Origin: Streptomyces scabichelini
GTDB taxonomy: Bacteria; Actinomycetota; Actinomycetes; Streptomycetales; Streptomycetaceae
DNA length: 53,897 bases
Assembly (NCBI RefSeq): GCF_011045015.1
Contig: NZ_JAAKZY010000052.1
Coordinates: 1 to 53,897 of the forward strand
Reading direction: 5' to 3'
Shown here: positions 39,668 to 47,150 of the stretch, piece by piece
How the letters are laid out: each line of letters starts with the position of its first letter
Numbering within the stretch: position 1 is the first letter of the stretch
Notes under the pieces: model-generated
What the model saw: only the letters and a program-made list of their open reading frames with translations
Databases searched by the model: none
Told to the model about the DNA's origin: nothing
Program-made: the position numbers and the translations under genes

Positions 39668-40318
39668 ATGATCAAACCCATTGAACTCGTGATATTTGAC
39701 TGTGACGGCGTTCTGGTGGACAGCGAGCGCATCGCGGTACGCGTGGACGCGTGGAGTCTGGCGTTGCTCGGCTGGCCGCTCAGCGAGGCCGAGATCGTCG
39801 AGCGCTTTGTAGGCCGCTCACACGCCGACATGATCGCCGAGGTCGAGAAGCACCTCGGCCACCGGCTCCGGGACGGATGGGAGGCGGAGCAGCACCGGCT
39901 GTATCACCAGGCCATGGAAGCCGAACTCGCCGCTGTTGACGGCGTGGTGGAAGCTCTCGACCAGATCCAGTTGCCCACCTGCGTAGCCTCCAGCAGCACC
40001 CATGACGGTCTTCGCCACACCCTGGGTCTGACCGGGCTGTACCCGCGCTTTGAAGGACGCATCTACAGCGCGGCGGAAGTGGCCCACGGCAAGCCGGCAC
40101 CCGACCTCTTCCTCCACGCGGCACGGCAGATGGGATTCGATCCCGAGGTCTGCGCCGTGGTCGAGGACAGCCGCTACGGTGTGCAGGCCGCCCGCGCCGC
40201 CGGCATGCGGGTGTTCGGCTACTGCGGCGGGCTCACGCCGGCAGAGTGGCTGCACGGACCGGACACAGTGGTCTTTGACGACATGCGTGAGCTGCCGGCT
40301 CTCCTCGCCCAGACGTGA
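39668..40318 (+). CDS. HAD-superfamily hydrolase (beta-phosphoglucomutase/GPH-like)
   Basis: 216 residues. HAD subfamily IA with a small cap: motif I FDCDGVLVDSE (nucleophile and acid Asp), motif II CVASSSTHDGL, motif III Lys in AHGKPAPDLF, motif IV VVEDSRYGVQAARAAGM. The cap is near residues 20-80. Such enzymes hydrolyse small phosphates (sugar phosphates, phosphoglycolate) or isomerise sugar phosphates; the substrate is unknown. It stands between two degraded stretches and looks intact. ATG 39668 is chosen as the only plausible start; the ribosome site is weak. Confidence 0.88.
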   Translation: MIKPIELVIFDCDGVLVDSERIAVRVDAWSLALLGWPLSEAEIVERFVGRSHADMIAEVEKHLGHRLRDGWEAEQHRLYHQAMEAELAAVDGVVEALDQIQLPTCVASSSTHDGLRHTLGLTGLYPRFEGRIYSAAEVAHGKPAPDLFLHAARQMGFDPEVCAVVEDSRYGVQAARAAGMRVFGYCGGLTPAEWLHGPDTVVFDDMRELPALLAQT

Positions 40319-40590
40319 TCCTCCGTGATCATTCCCGGCCGATTGCGAGAACGACGGAGCCCTGGCGCTTCTACCTCGTCCAGTGTGGTAGTTGCCATGA
40401 TGGCGCGGGACAGCTGGTTGCGGCGTGAGGGGAACGGGGAGTCCGGCGTCTCGCATCTCGCAGATGCCGCGTACGCATCGGGCTGTTGCTGCGAGCATCC
40501 CGGTGGCCTCGGAGGGGTGCCACTCCAGGACCGAGCTGATTGGTTCCACGTCTTTCGCCGTAGAGGTGTGGGAGCCGAGGGTGCCGAGTA

Positions 40591-40927
40591 GGTCATCGAG
40601 CGAGAGTTCGCCGTCCAGGCCGGGCTGGTGGAGCCTGCTGGGGCGATACTGCATCACCTCAAGGAGCTGAGGCCGGGATCGGGCGGTCGATCCGAGATCC
40701 GGATCATCTTCGCCTTCGACCCGACGCGTTCGGCTCTCTTGCCCCTCGGGGGCGACAAAGCTGGAAACTGGGAGCGCTGGTACCGCGACAACAGTCCTCT
40801 GGCTGAACAGCTCTACCGCGACTACACCGGCGACACGGAGCCTGTACTCGGCCGGCGTGGATCCTGTCGAGGTGGAAGCCGGATCGCGCCGCCTTCTGGC
40901 GGAAGCCCGTGGACATCAACTGGCTGA
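40591..40927 (+). pseudogene. truncated HigB/RelE-type toxin
   Basis: The frame after a TAG at 40588 encodes the C-terminal two thirds of a Gp49-like toxin: LKELRPGSGGRSEIRIIFAFD, DPTRSALLPLGGDKAGNWERWYRDNSPLAEQLY in consecutive strands, ending in EPVLGRRGS. The N-terminal part (usually beginning with a strand and a helix of about 40 residues) is not found, and no credible start codon or ribosome site precedes it. It overlaps the antitoxin gene as usual for this class. Confidence 0.6.
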
Positions 40928-41207
40928 GGCACGCAAGCAGTACGGGCTGGCCCAGAAGGACGTGGCGGCTCGCATGGGGGTGAGTATTGCCCGCGTGTCC
41001 CAGATTGAGCACGGCAAGGTTGCCACTCTCGATGTCGTCGCGCGCTATGTGGAGGCACTCGGCGGCAGGCTGGACTTGGTTGCCGATTTCGGTGACCACA
41101 CGGGTACGTACGCCGGCGAGTGGAGACCAGGGCAGCGCGGCTGCGTAGCTGGCCCCAAAGGCTTGGGGTGGCACTGCGCGGCGAACCGTCGAAAGCGCCT
41201 TGGCTAA
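40857..41207 (+). CDS. XRE-family antitoxin, HigA-like
   Basis: 116 residues from GTG 40857. A Cro/CI HTH is visible at about 25-75: LAEARKQYGLAQKDVAARMGVSIARVSQIEHGKV, then ATLDVVARYVEALGGRLDLVADFGD, the standard ending of this antitoxin group. About 25 extra residues follow (HTGTYAGEWRPG to RKRLG). The protein is expected to neutralise the toxin and bind the operon promoter. Since the toxin is truncated, the antitoxin is probably an orphan. Its stop lies inside a palindrome shared with the convergent NUDIX gene. Confidence 0.82.
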   Translation: MDPVEVEAGSRRLLAEARGHQLAEARKQYGLAQKDVAARMGVSIARVSQIEHGKVATLDVVARYVEALGGRLDLVADFGDHTGTYAGEWRPGQRGCVAGPKGLGWHCAANRRKRLG

Positions 41208-41678
41208 TTAGCCAAGGTGCGGCTGTTCTCGGTGTTCCAGGAAGTGGCGGAGCCTGAGCCGCTGCGTGTGGTGCATCGGCAGTTCGGCCAGTTCAGCCGG
41301 CTGTACGAAGCGCAGTTCCGTGGACTCGTCGGAGATCGCGAGTTGGCCACCGACGACGCGAGCGGTGAAGCAGACGTTGAACTGACGGCGGACCTCGCCA
41401 TCCGCGTACGCGATGATGTGCTTGGGATCGGTGTATGTGCCGACGAGGCCGGTGATCTGCACATCCAGGCCGGTCTCTTCCTTGACTTCGCGAACTGCCG
41501 TACCCGGCAAGGAGTCCGTCAGTTCCATGCCGCCTCCGGGCAATGCCCACAAGTCGTTGTCCCGCCGGCGCTGGAGCAGGATGCGCCCCTGCTCGTCGGT
41601 GACGACCGCTGAGGCCGCTACGACCATGCTGTTCGGCTTGGGCGCGTTCGGATCGTCGTAGTACTCGGTCCGTGTCAC
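41208..41678 (-). CDS. NUDIX hydrolase
   Basis: 156 residues from GTG 41678, with AGGAAAGG upstream. The Nudix box is read as GGGMELTDSLPGTAVREVKEETGLDV (first 20 residues, then the REVKEETGL core): the core REVxEETGL is intact, but the earlier Glu of the consensus is Asp. SMVVAASAVVTDEQGRILLQRR and LWALPGGGMEL precede it. Such proteins hydrolyse nucleoside-diphosphate-linked compounds with Mg2+. The upstream TPR regulator fragment ends two bases before this start, so translation may be coupled to it. The convergent antitoxin gene ends at the adjoining base. Confidence 0.85.
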   Translation of the reverse strand: MTRTEYYDDPNAPKPNSMVVAASAVVTDEQGRILLQRRRDNDLWALPGGGMELTDSLPGTAVREVKEETGLDVQITGLVGTYTDPKHIIAYADGEVRRQFNVCFTARVVGGQLAISDESTELRFVQPAELAELPMHHTQRLRLRHFLEHREQPHLG

Positions 41679-41680
41679 GG

Positions 41681-41959
41681 TCACCTTTCCTGCTGTACTG
41701 GCGTAGCTGCCGCCCACACCGCGTTGAAGGTCTCGGTGCAGGTCGCCGCAACGCGTCCCGGGTGGTACGCCGCGAAACGGCTGCGCATTTCGACCGCTGA
41801 TGCCCGCTCCAGGGCCTCCGTCGCCGTGTGGCACGCGTGGTCCAACTTCCCTTGCTGGAGCTGGACTCGGGCAAGCCAGAAGGCGTGCAAGGCGCGCCTC
41901 CGCTGGTTGGTGCTCGCCACGGCCAGTCGCCGTCCCGCAGGGACGAAGTCACGCCCCAC
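41681..41959 (-). pseudogene. C-terminal fragment of HTH-TPR regulator
   Basis: The minus strand encodes ASTNQRRRALHAFWLARVQLQQGKLDHACHTATEALERASAV (two helical TPR-like units) and a tail. This is the usual C-terminus of Streptomyces XRE regulators with a TPR effector domain, which are about 400 residues long; the HTH and most repeats are missing. The GlxA-like gene starts 15 bases away on the other strand, replacing the lost part. The fragment ends in GGTGACC, two bases before the NUDIX GTG. Confidence 0.6.
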
Positions 41960-41973
41960 GTAACCTCTTCCCC

Positions 41974-42930
41974 GTGCCAGCCTCCCGCCTGCATCGCGTC
42001 GCCGTCCTCGTGCTCGAGGGAGCGAAGCCGCTCGATGTCGGCATTCCCGCGCAGGTTTTCACGACCCGCGCGAGCATGCCGTACGAGGTGCGGGTGTGTG
42101 GGGCGGCACCCGGTCTCGTGACCGGCGGCGACGGTCTGTCGTACTACGTCGCCCACGGCCTCGACGCGCTTGCGTGGGCCGACATCGTCTTCGTCCCCGG
42201 CTACCGGTTCCCGGATCGCGACGACCCGCCGCAGGCCGTCGTCGAGGCACTGATCGCCGCCCACGATCGGGGCGCGCGGCTCGCCGCCATCTCGACGGGC
42301 GCCTTCGCGCTCGCCGCCACGGGGCTGCTCGACGGCAGGCGCGCCACGACGCACTGGCACTACACGCGGGCACTCGCGGCCAGGCATCCGCTCGTCCAGG
42401 TCGACGAGAACGTGCTGTTCGTCGACGAGGGCAGCGTGCTCACCTCGGCCGGCGCCGCCTCCGGCATCGACCTGTGCCTGCACATCCTGCGCGGCGACCT
42501 CGGGGTGGCCGCGTCGAACCACGCGGCCCGGCGTCTGGTCGCGGCCCCCTACCGCAGCGGCGGCCAGGCCCAGTACGTGCCGCGCAGCGTCCCCGAGCCG
42601 CTCGGCGAGCGCTTCGGCGCCACCCGCGAGTGGGCGCTGCACCGGCTCGGCGAGCCCCTCAGCCTCGACATACTGGCGCGGCAGGCCGGGGTCTCGCCGC
42701 GCACGTTCTCGCGGCGCTTCGTCGAGGAGACCGGCTACACGCCGATGCAGTGGGTGATGCGCGCCCGCATCGACCTGGCCCGCGAACTGCTCGAGCGGTC
42801 GCAGCGCAGCGTTGAACAGATCGCCGCCGATGTGGGACTGGGTACCGGCGCGAATCTGCGCCTGCACTTCCAGCGCATCCTCGGCACCACACCGGGCGAG
42901 TACCGGCGCACCTTCACCCGGGGTGAGTAA
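41974..42930 (+). CDS. GlxA-like AraC regulator with DJ-1/PfpI domain
   Basis: 318 residues from GTG 41974. The N-terminal part (about 8-175) is a DJ-1/PfpI-like domain: VAVLVLEGAKPLDVGIPAQVF, FVPGYRF, RLAAISTGAFALAATGLLDGRRATTHW. The position usually held by the nucleophile Cys reads Ser (AISTGAF), so the domain is a sensor, not a protease. The C-terminal AraC pair of HTH is LSLDILARQAGVSPRTFSRRFVEETGYTPMQWV and ERSQRSVEQIAADVGLGTGANLRLHFQRILGTTPGEYRRTF. The likely target is the GAPDH gene 122 bases downstream. Confidence 0.9.
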   Translation: MPASRLHRVAVLVLEGAKPLDVGIPAQVFTTRASMPYEVRVCGAAPGLVTGGDGLSYYVAHGLDALAWADIVFVPGYRFPDRDDPPQAVVEALIAAHDRGARLAAISTGAFALAATGLLDGRRATTHWHYTRALAARHPLVQVDENVLFVDEGSVLTSAGAASGIDLCLHILRGDLGVAASNHAARRLVAAPYRSGGQAQYVPRSVPEPLGERFGATREWALHRLGEPLSLDILARQAGVSPRTFSRRFVEETGYTPMQWVMRARIDLARELLERSQRSVEQIAADVGLGTGANLRLHFQRILGTTPGEYRRTFTRGE

Positions 42931-43052
42931 CCCGCCCGGCACCGCGTGGCCGCATGGCCGCATGGCGGGATCCTTTTGAACCGTGGCGATCCCGCCACTG
43001 TCAGCGGCGCGAGCCGCGGGCGAGCCTGGTGGCGAGGGAAGGGACATCACTC

Positions 43053-44051
43053 ATGACTCGCATCGCCATCAATGGATTCGGCCGCATCGGACGCAATGTG
43101 CTGCGCGCACTGCTCGAACGCGACAGTGCTCTCGAGGTCGTCGCCGTCAACGACCTGACGGAGCCCGCCACTCTCGCCCGGCTGCTCGCCTACGACAGCA
43201 CGGCCGGCCGGCTCGGGCGTCCGGTGACCGCCGACGGGGACGCCCTCGTCGTCGACGGCCGCCGGATCACGGTGCTGGCCGAGCGTGAACCGGCGCAGCT
43301 GCCGTGGGCCGAACTCGGGATCGACATCGTCCTCGAAGCCACCGGCCGCTTCACGTCGGCCAAGGCCGCTCGCGCCCACCTCGACGCGGGGGCGAAGAAG
43401 GTTCTCGTCAGCGCGCCGTCGGACGGCGCCGACGTCACGCTCGCGTTCGGGGTCAACACCGACGCGTACGACCCGGACCTGCACACGATCGTCTCGAACG
43501 CCTCCTGCACCACCAACGCGCTGGCGCCGCTCGCCTCGGTCCTCGACGAACTCGCCGGTATCGAACACGGGTTCATGACGACGGTGCACGCCTACACGCA
43601 GGAGCAGAACCTTCAGGACGGTCCGCACCGCGACGCCCGTCGCGCCCGGGCCGCCGGCGTCAACATCGTGCCGACCACGACCGGCGCCGCCAAGGCGATC
43701 GGCGTGGTGCTGCCGAACCTCGACGGCAAGCTGTCGGGTGACTCGATCCGCGTACCGGTGCCGGTGGGTTCGATCGTCGAACTCAACACGACCGTCTCCG
43801 GCGACGTGACGCGCGACGACGTGCTGGCGGCGTACCGCGCAGCGGCGGAGGGGCCGCTCGCCGGCATCCTCGAGTACTCGGACGACCCGCTCGTGTCGTC
43901 CGACATCACGGGCAATCCCGCCTCGGCGATCTTCGACTCGGCCCTCACCCGCGTCGACGGCCGCCACGTCAAGGTGGTCGCGTGGTACGACAACGAGTGG
44001 GGCTTCTCGAACCGCGTGATCGACACGCTCGAACTCCTCGCCACCCGCTGA
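43053..44051 (+). CDS. gap: type I glyceraldehyde-3-phosphate dehydrogenase
   Basis: 332 residues, normal length. NAD-binding motif INGFGRIGRNVLRA, ECVE-like region replaced by VAVNDL, catalytic Cys in SNASCTTNALAP, His in MTTVHAYTQEQNLQDGPH and the phosphate-site region TTTGAAKAIGVVLP. It oxidises glyceraldehyde-3-phosphate with phosphate to 1,3-bisphosphoglycerate. Streptomyces carries a housekeeping gap gene linked to pgk-tpi; here there is no glycolytic neighbour, so this is an additional isoform, perhaps used under control of the GlxA-like regulator upstream. Ribosome site GAGGGAAGGG precedes the ATG. Confidence 0.92.
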   Translation: MTRIAINGFGRIGRNVLRALLERDSALEVVAVNDLTEPATLARLLAYDSTAGRLGRPVTADGDALVVDGRRITVLAEREPAQLPWAELGIDIVLEATGRFTSAKAARAHLDAGAKKVLVSAPSDGADVTLAFGVNTDAYDPDLHTIVSNASCTTNALAPLASVLDELAGIEHGFMTTVHAYTQEQNLQDGPHRDARRARAAGVNIVPTTTGAAKAIGVVLPNLDGKLSGDSIRVPVPVGSIVELNTTVSGDVTRDDVLAAYRAAAEGPLAGILEYSDDPLVSSDITGNPASAIFDSALTRVDGRHVKVVAWYDNEWGFSNRVIDTLELLATR

Positions 44052-44182
44052 CCGGACGCCGGGGCAGTCCCCCGCCTCCGGTCCCGGCGCCCGTACCAGT
44101 TACCGGCGACGTGACTCGGGAGCCGCCGAAGACCGACTCGGACGGAAGCCGACTGAGACGGAAGCCGACCGAGGCGGACAAC

Positions 44183-44220
44183 GTCGAAGGGCCCCACCGC
44201 GAACGGTGGGGCCCTTCGAC
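44183..44220 (-). terminator. 17-bp hairpin, terminator of tRNA remnant and gap
   Basis: GTCGAAGGGCCCCACCG (44183-44199) pairs perfectly with 44204-44220 around CGAA. The hairpin is nearly the same as the one after tRNA-Ser(GGA) at 51359-51398. Confidence 0.88.
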
Positions 44221-44240
44221 ATCGTGCCCGGTGAGGCACT

Positions 44241-44296
44241 GGCGGAGTATACGAGATTCGAACTCGTGAAGGGATTGCCCCCACCACGCTTTCCAA
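44241..44296 (-). pseudogene. 3' half of a tRNA-Ser(GGA) gene, degenerate
   Basis: About 55 bases match the tRNA-Ser(GGA) at 51418-51471 with a handful of substitutions and one insertion: acceptor strand, T arm with GATTCGAACTC, variable arm and the anticodon-loop TTTCCAA. The match stops just beyond the anticodon loop, so the 5' half is missing. Spacing to the terminator (20 bases) is the same as for the intact gene (19 bases). Confidence 0.8.
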
Positions 44297-44395
44297 CTGT
44301 GTTGGTGGGTTGTTGGGGTGGGCCGATCACGGAGGGGCCGAACTGGCCTTGCCCGCCGACTTCGGGCGACTTCCGGGTTCGGGGCAGTCGAGTGT

Positions 44396-44794
44396 TCAGC
44401 CGGCGCCCCAGAAGGCGTCCTCGGCCTGCTGGTCGGCGGAGAAGAGCCACACCTCCGCGATCTTGTCGCCCTCGACCCTCAGCACGTCAACCCCCTCCAT
44501 CGACATCTCATTGCCGGCGCGCTTGGCCGAGAAGTGGATGGGGATCGCGACCAGCGCGCCGTTGACCATGGGGTCGCCGGTCAGCTGGAGTTCGAAGGTT
44601 CCCTCGGTGGCGGCCATCTGGGCGGCGAACATCTCGCCCACCGCAGCGCCGCCGCTGTGGGTGCCGGAGACCGCGTTGTCGCCGGGCTGATGCCACACGA
44701 TGTCGTCCGCGAACAACCCCGCGACAGCGGCGAAGTCCTTGGCGGACACCGCGTCGACGTAGCGGCGGGCGACGGCGAGCGTGTTGGACTCCAT
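44396..44794 (-). CDS. SnoaL-like/NTF2-fold protein
   Basis: 132 residues from ATG 44794 (GAGGGC eight bases upstream). NTF2/SnoaL fold: VARRYVDAVSAKDFAAVAGLFADDIVWHQPGDNAVSG, then FELQLTGDPMVNGALVAIPIHFSAKRAG and MEGVDVLRVEGDKIAEVWLFSADQ. Such proteins include polyketide cyclases, isomerases and proteins of unknown role; the small pocket here is undetermined. It is transcribed divergently from the HxlR gene, the usual genetic layout for a regulator and its target. Confidence 0.85.
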   Translation of the reverse strand: MESNTLAVARRYVDAVSAKDFAAVAGLFADDIVWHQPGDNAVSGTHSGGAAVGEMFAAQMAATEGTFELQLTGDPMVNGALVAIPIHFSAKRAGNEMSMEGVDVLRVEGDKIAEVWLFSADQQAEDAFWGAG

Positions 44795-44890
44795 GGTGAT
44801 GCCCTCTTTCATCGGATACTTGCTGCTGGAGCCCTATACTCACCATCGGTAACCAGTCACCTCAACGTAACCAATGGGCCGGTGTGACGC

Positions 44891-45259
44891 ATGCCACAGC
44901 ATCCGGATTTCAATGTGATGACCGCGACCTGCCCCTCCCGCACGTCGCTGGCCCGCATCGCCAACAAGTGGACCGCCATGGTCGTCATCGCCCTCAGCAG
45001 CGGCAGGATGCGCTTCCGCGACCTGCGCACCACCGTCGACGGCATCAGCGCCAAGGTCCTCACCGACACCCTGCGGGACCTCGAACGCGACGGCCTCGTC
45101 ACCCGCCACGTCTACGCCGAGGTGCCGCCCCGGGTCGAGTACGAGCTGACCCTGCTGGGACGCACGCTGCACATGCCCCTGGAGGCACTGGGCCGCTGGG
45201 CCGAGGAACACATCGAAGAGGTGCTCGCGGCGCGCGAGGACTACGACGCCCGTCGCTGA
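44891..45259 (+). CDS. HxlR-family transcriptional regulator
   Basis: 122 residues. HxlR winged HTH: TCPSRTSLARIANKWTAMVVIALSSGRMRFRDLR, GISAKVLTDTLRDLERDGLVTRHVYAEVPPRVEYELTLLGRTL. The Cys in TCPSR is the conserved thiol used by some members to sense quinones or aldehydes. It probably controls itself and the divergent SnoaL gene from the intergenic region 44795-44890, where two GTAACCA motifs 18 bp apart (44849 and 44867) are candidate binding sites. Confidence 0.88.
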   Translation: MPQHPDFNVMTATCPSRTSLARIANKWTAMVVIALSSGRMRFRDLRTTVDGISAKVLTDTLRDLERDGLVTRHVYAEVPPRVEYELTLLGRTLHMPLEALGRWAEEHIEEVLAAREDYDARR

Positions 45260-45337
45260 TCTCTCAAGGAACAGCACCCCGTCGTTGACGAGGTGCGCTC
45301 GGACCACCTCATGCGATGTGTTCCCCTGCGTGGCAGC

Positions 45338-45559
45338 TCAGTTGCCGGATCGCTCGGCGAGGGTGTGCGCGACGAGGGCGTTGGCGTGACCGTGGCCCAG
45401 CCCGTGCTCGGCCTTGAGCCAGTTCACGAGCTCCATGTGCTTGGTCAGAGGCGAGGAGCGGATCAGGTCCTTCCACTCCGCAATCGGGCGACCGTACTTC
45501 TTCTCGATGGAAGGGAAGTAGCTGGCAGGGCCCTTCACGGCGTCAGTCATGTCAGTCAT
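45338..45559 (-). CDS. DUF4287 domain protein
   Basis: 73 residues from ATG 45559 (ATG 45550 is an alternative). A single DUF4287 domain: YFPSIEKKYGRPIAEWKDLIRSS, MELVNWLKAEHGLGHGHANALVAHTL. The family is common next to regulators and SnoaL or StAR-like proteins and has no known activity. It lies between HxlR (convergent) and the ECF sigma gene (same strand, 87 bases upstream). Confidence 0.85.
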   Translation of the reverse strand: MTDMTDAVKGPASYFPSIEKKYGRPIAEWKDLIRSSPLTKHMELVNWLKAEHGLGHGHANALVAHTLAERSGN

Positions 45560-45646
45560 CCTGTCTGTCCGTTGTGGCTTCGGTGCCGTCGCTGGTAGGA
45601 CCAAGGGGGCACGAACGGAATCATCGGTCGATGAAGGTGAGCTGCA

Positions 45647-46654
45647 TCACACCTCCTGCTCGCCGATGTGCGGGGGCAGGTCGAAAAGCGGGAACAGCCG
45701 CTCGGTGTCCCGGAAGACATGGATGTCGGTGATCCGGTCCCCGGAGATGTCGACGACCTGAAGGGCCCAGGGCTCGAATCCCGCTCCGGTGACGCTGGGC
45801 CGGTACTGGCCGAAGGCCGGCGAGCCGTTCGCCACGGTGGGGAGCAGCCGGGATCCCCGGCAGCCGACGGCGGGTCCGGTCAGCCATGCCTGGATGTCGG
45901 AGACGCCTCGCATCCACAGGGCGTATGGCGGCAGAGACATGGTGGCGTCCACATGCAGCAGCATGCTCAGCTCCTCCATGTCGAAGCTGGAGAAGGCCGC
46001 GGCATACCGCTTCGCCAGTGCCCGCTGAACGGCGTCGGGCGACCGCACCGCCGTGTCGCCGGTCGCTTCGCGGCGGGCGGCCAGTGTGGCGCGGGCGCGC
46101 TGGAGCGCGCTGTTGACCGAGGCGACGGTACAGCCGTGCAGGTCTGCGACTTCGCGTGCCGAGAAGTCCAGGACTTCCCGGAGGAGGAGGGTCGCGCGCT
46201 GCTTGGACGGCAGGTGCTGCAGTGCGGCGATGAAAGCCAGGCGTACGGATTCGCCCGCTTCGGCTGCCTCTGCCGGGTTGGCCGGCGTGTGGGCCAGAGC
46301 GGTCGGGCACGGTTCGATCCACAGGCTGACGTCCAGCGGAGAGCCTGGTGAGGTGGCGCCGCTGGTCGGGGCGGAGAAGTCCATCGGACGAGCCCGGCGC
46401 TTACCGGCGGCGAGAGTGTCGAGGCAGACGTTGGTGGCGATGCGGTAGATCCACGACCGTAGTGACGACCGTTCCTCGAACCGGTCGAGGCCGCGCCACG
46501 CCCGGACCATGGTCTCCTGCACGGCATCTTCCGCATCGAAGACCGAACCCAGCATTCGGTAGCAGTAGCCGATCAGCTCGGTCCGGTGCGCCTCCAGCCG
46601 GAGCGCCACCGATTCGTGACCGGGTCCGACAGCGCCGACTTCCAGACCACTCAT
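45647..46654 (-). CDS. ECF sigma factor with C-terminal SnoaL domain
   Basis: 335 residues from ATG 46654. Region 2 (LEAHRTELIGYCYRMLGSVFDAEDAVQETMVRAW, FEERSSLRSWIYRIATNVCLDTL) and region 4 (LQHLPSKQRATLLLREVLDFSAREVADLHGCTVASVNSALQRARATLA) form an ECF core, followed by a C-terminal NTF2/SnoaL-like domain (about 220-330: AAFSSFDMEELSMLLHVDATMSLPPY, ALQVVDISGDRITDIHVFRD). Such sigma factors (TIGR02960 type) generally have no dedicated anti-sigma factor and are thought to be controlled by their C-terminal domain. No zinc-binding anti-sigma gene is next to it, in agreement with that. Confidence 0.88.
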   Translation of the reverse strand: MSGLEVGAVGPGHESVALRLEAHRTELIGYCYRMLGSVFDAEDAVQETMVRAWRGLDRFEERSSLRSWIYRIATNVCLDTLAAGKRRARPMDFSAPTSGATSPGSPLDVSLWIEPCPTALAHTPANPAEAAEAGESVRLAFIAALQHLPSKQRATLLLREVLDFSAREVADLHGCTVASVNSALQRARATLAARREATGDTAVRSPDAVQRALAKRYAAAFSSFDMEELSMLLHVDATMSLPPYALWMRGVSDIQAWLTGPAVGCRGSRLLPTVANGSPAFGQYRPSVTGAGFEPWALQVVDISGDRITDIHVFRDTERLFPLFDLPPHIGEQEV

Positions 46655-47150
46655 CCCCGCCCCCTGGTGTCCACAGCATGCGCAGTATGCGTCCTGCGGC
46701 ACAGGCACAGGCGCAGGCACCGGCCGTGACCGCGGAGCGGCGCATTCTGCCCGGGCAGGACAACTTCCGCCATAAAAGGTACGTGAGGCCCAGAGCGAAG
46801 GTGGAGTGCCAGTCATCGCCGGTGAAGGGGCCGTGGGAGGCGGGGGCGGGAGAGTGATCGGCGTTGGCCTGCAGCCCTGACCATCGAGGGCCCCGCTCTT
46901 CATGGCGGCCTCTTCGCGGCGACCCCCTGGACGATCTTCGCGGCGACCCTCTGGACGATGCCGCGGCCGCCGGGCACCGCTGACACGGCACGGCACGGCC
47001 AGGGCTCCGCCGACACGGCACCCCCCGTCCCACCCGGCGCCGAGCCGCACGATACGGCGATAATGGCTTACGTCCTGGGAGCGGCGGCCCGAGGTGAGCG
47101 GACCGCGGGCCGCAGACCGGTGGACCTCCGCGAGAGCGAGATGAGCGATC
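46655..47150. other. divergent spacer of about 500 bp between sigma and PP2C genes
   Basis: No convincing gene is seen. It has a 24-bp tandem duplication (CTTCGCGGCGACCCCCTGGA and following bases, 46912-46935 and 46936-46959) and GACACGGCACGGCA repeats near 46981. Promoters for both divergent genes should lie here. Confidence 0.55.

Noticed and set aside
39204..39684. Possible genes in overlapping frames on both strands
   Set aside because: No ribosome site, no domain and poor codon bias on either strand; treated as non-coding.
44849..44873. Riboswitch or attenuator before HxlR
   Set aside because: Only two short direct repeats are present and no stable leader fold could be drawn; a protein-binding site is more likely.
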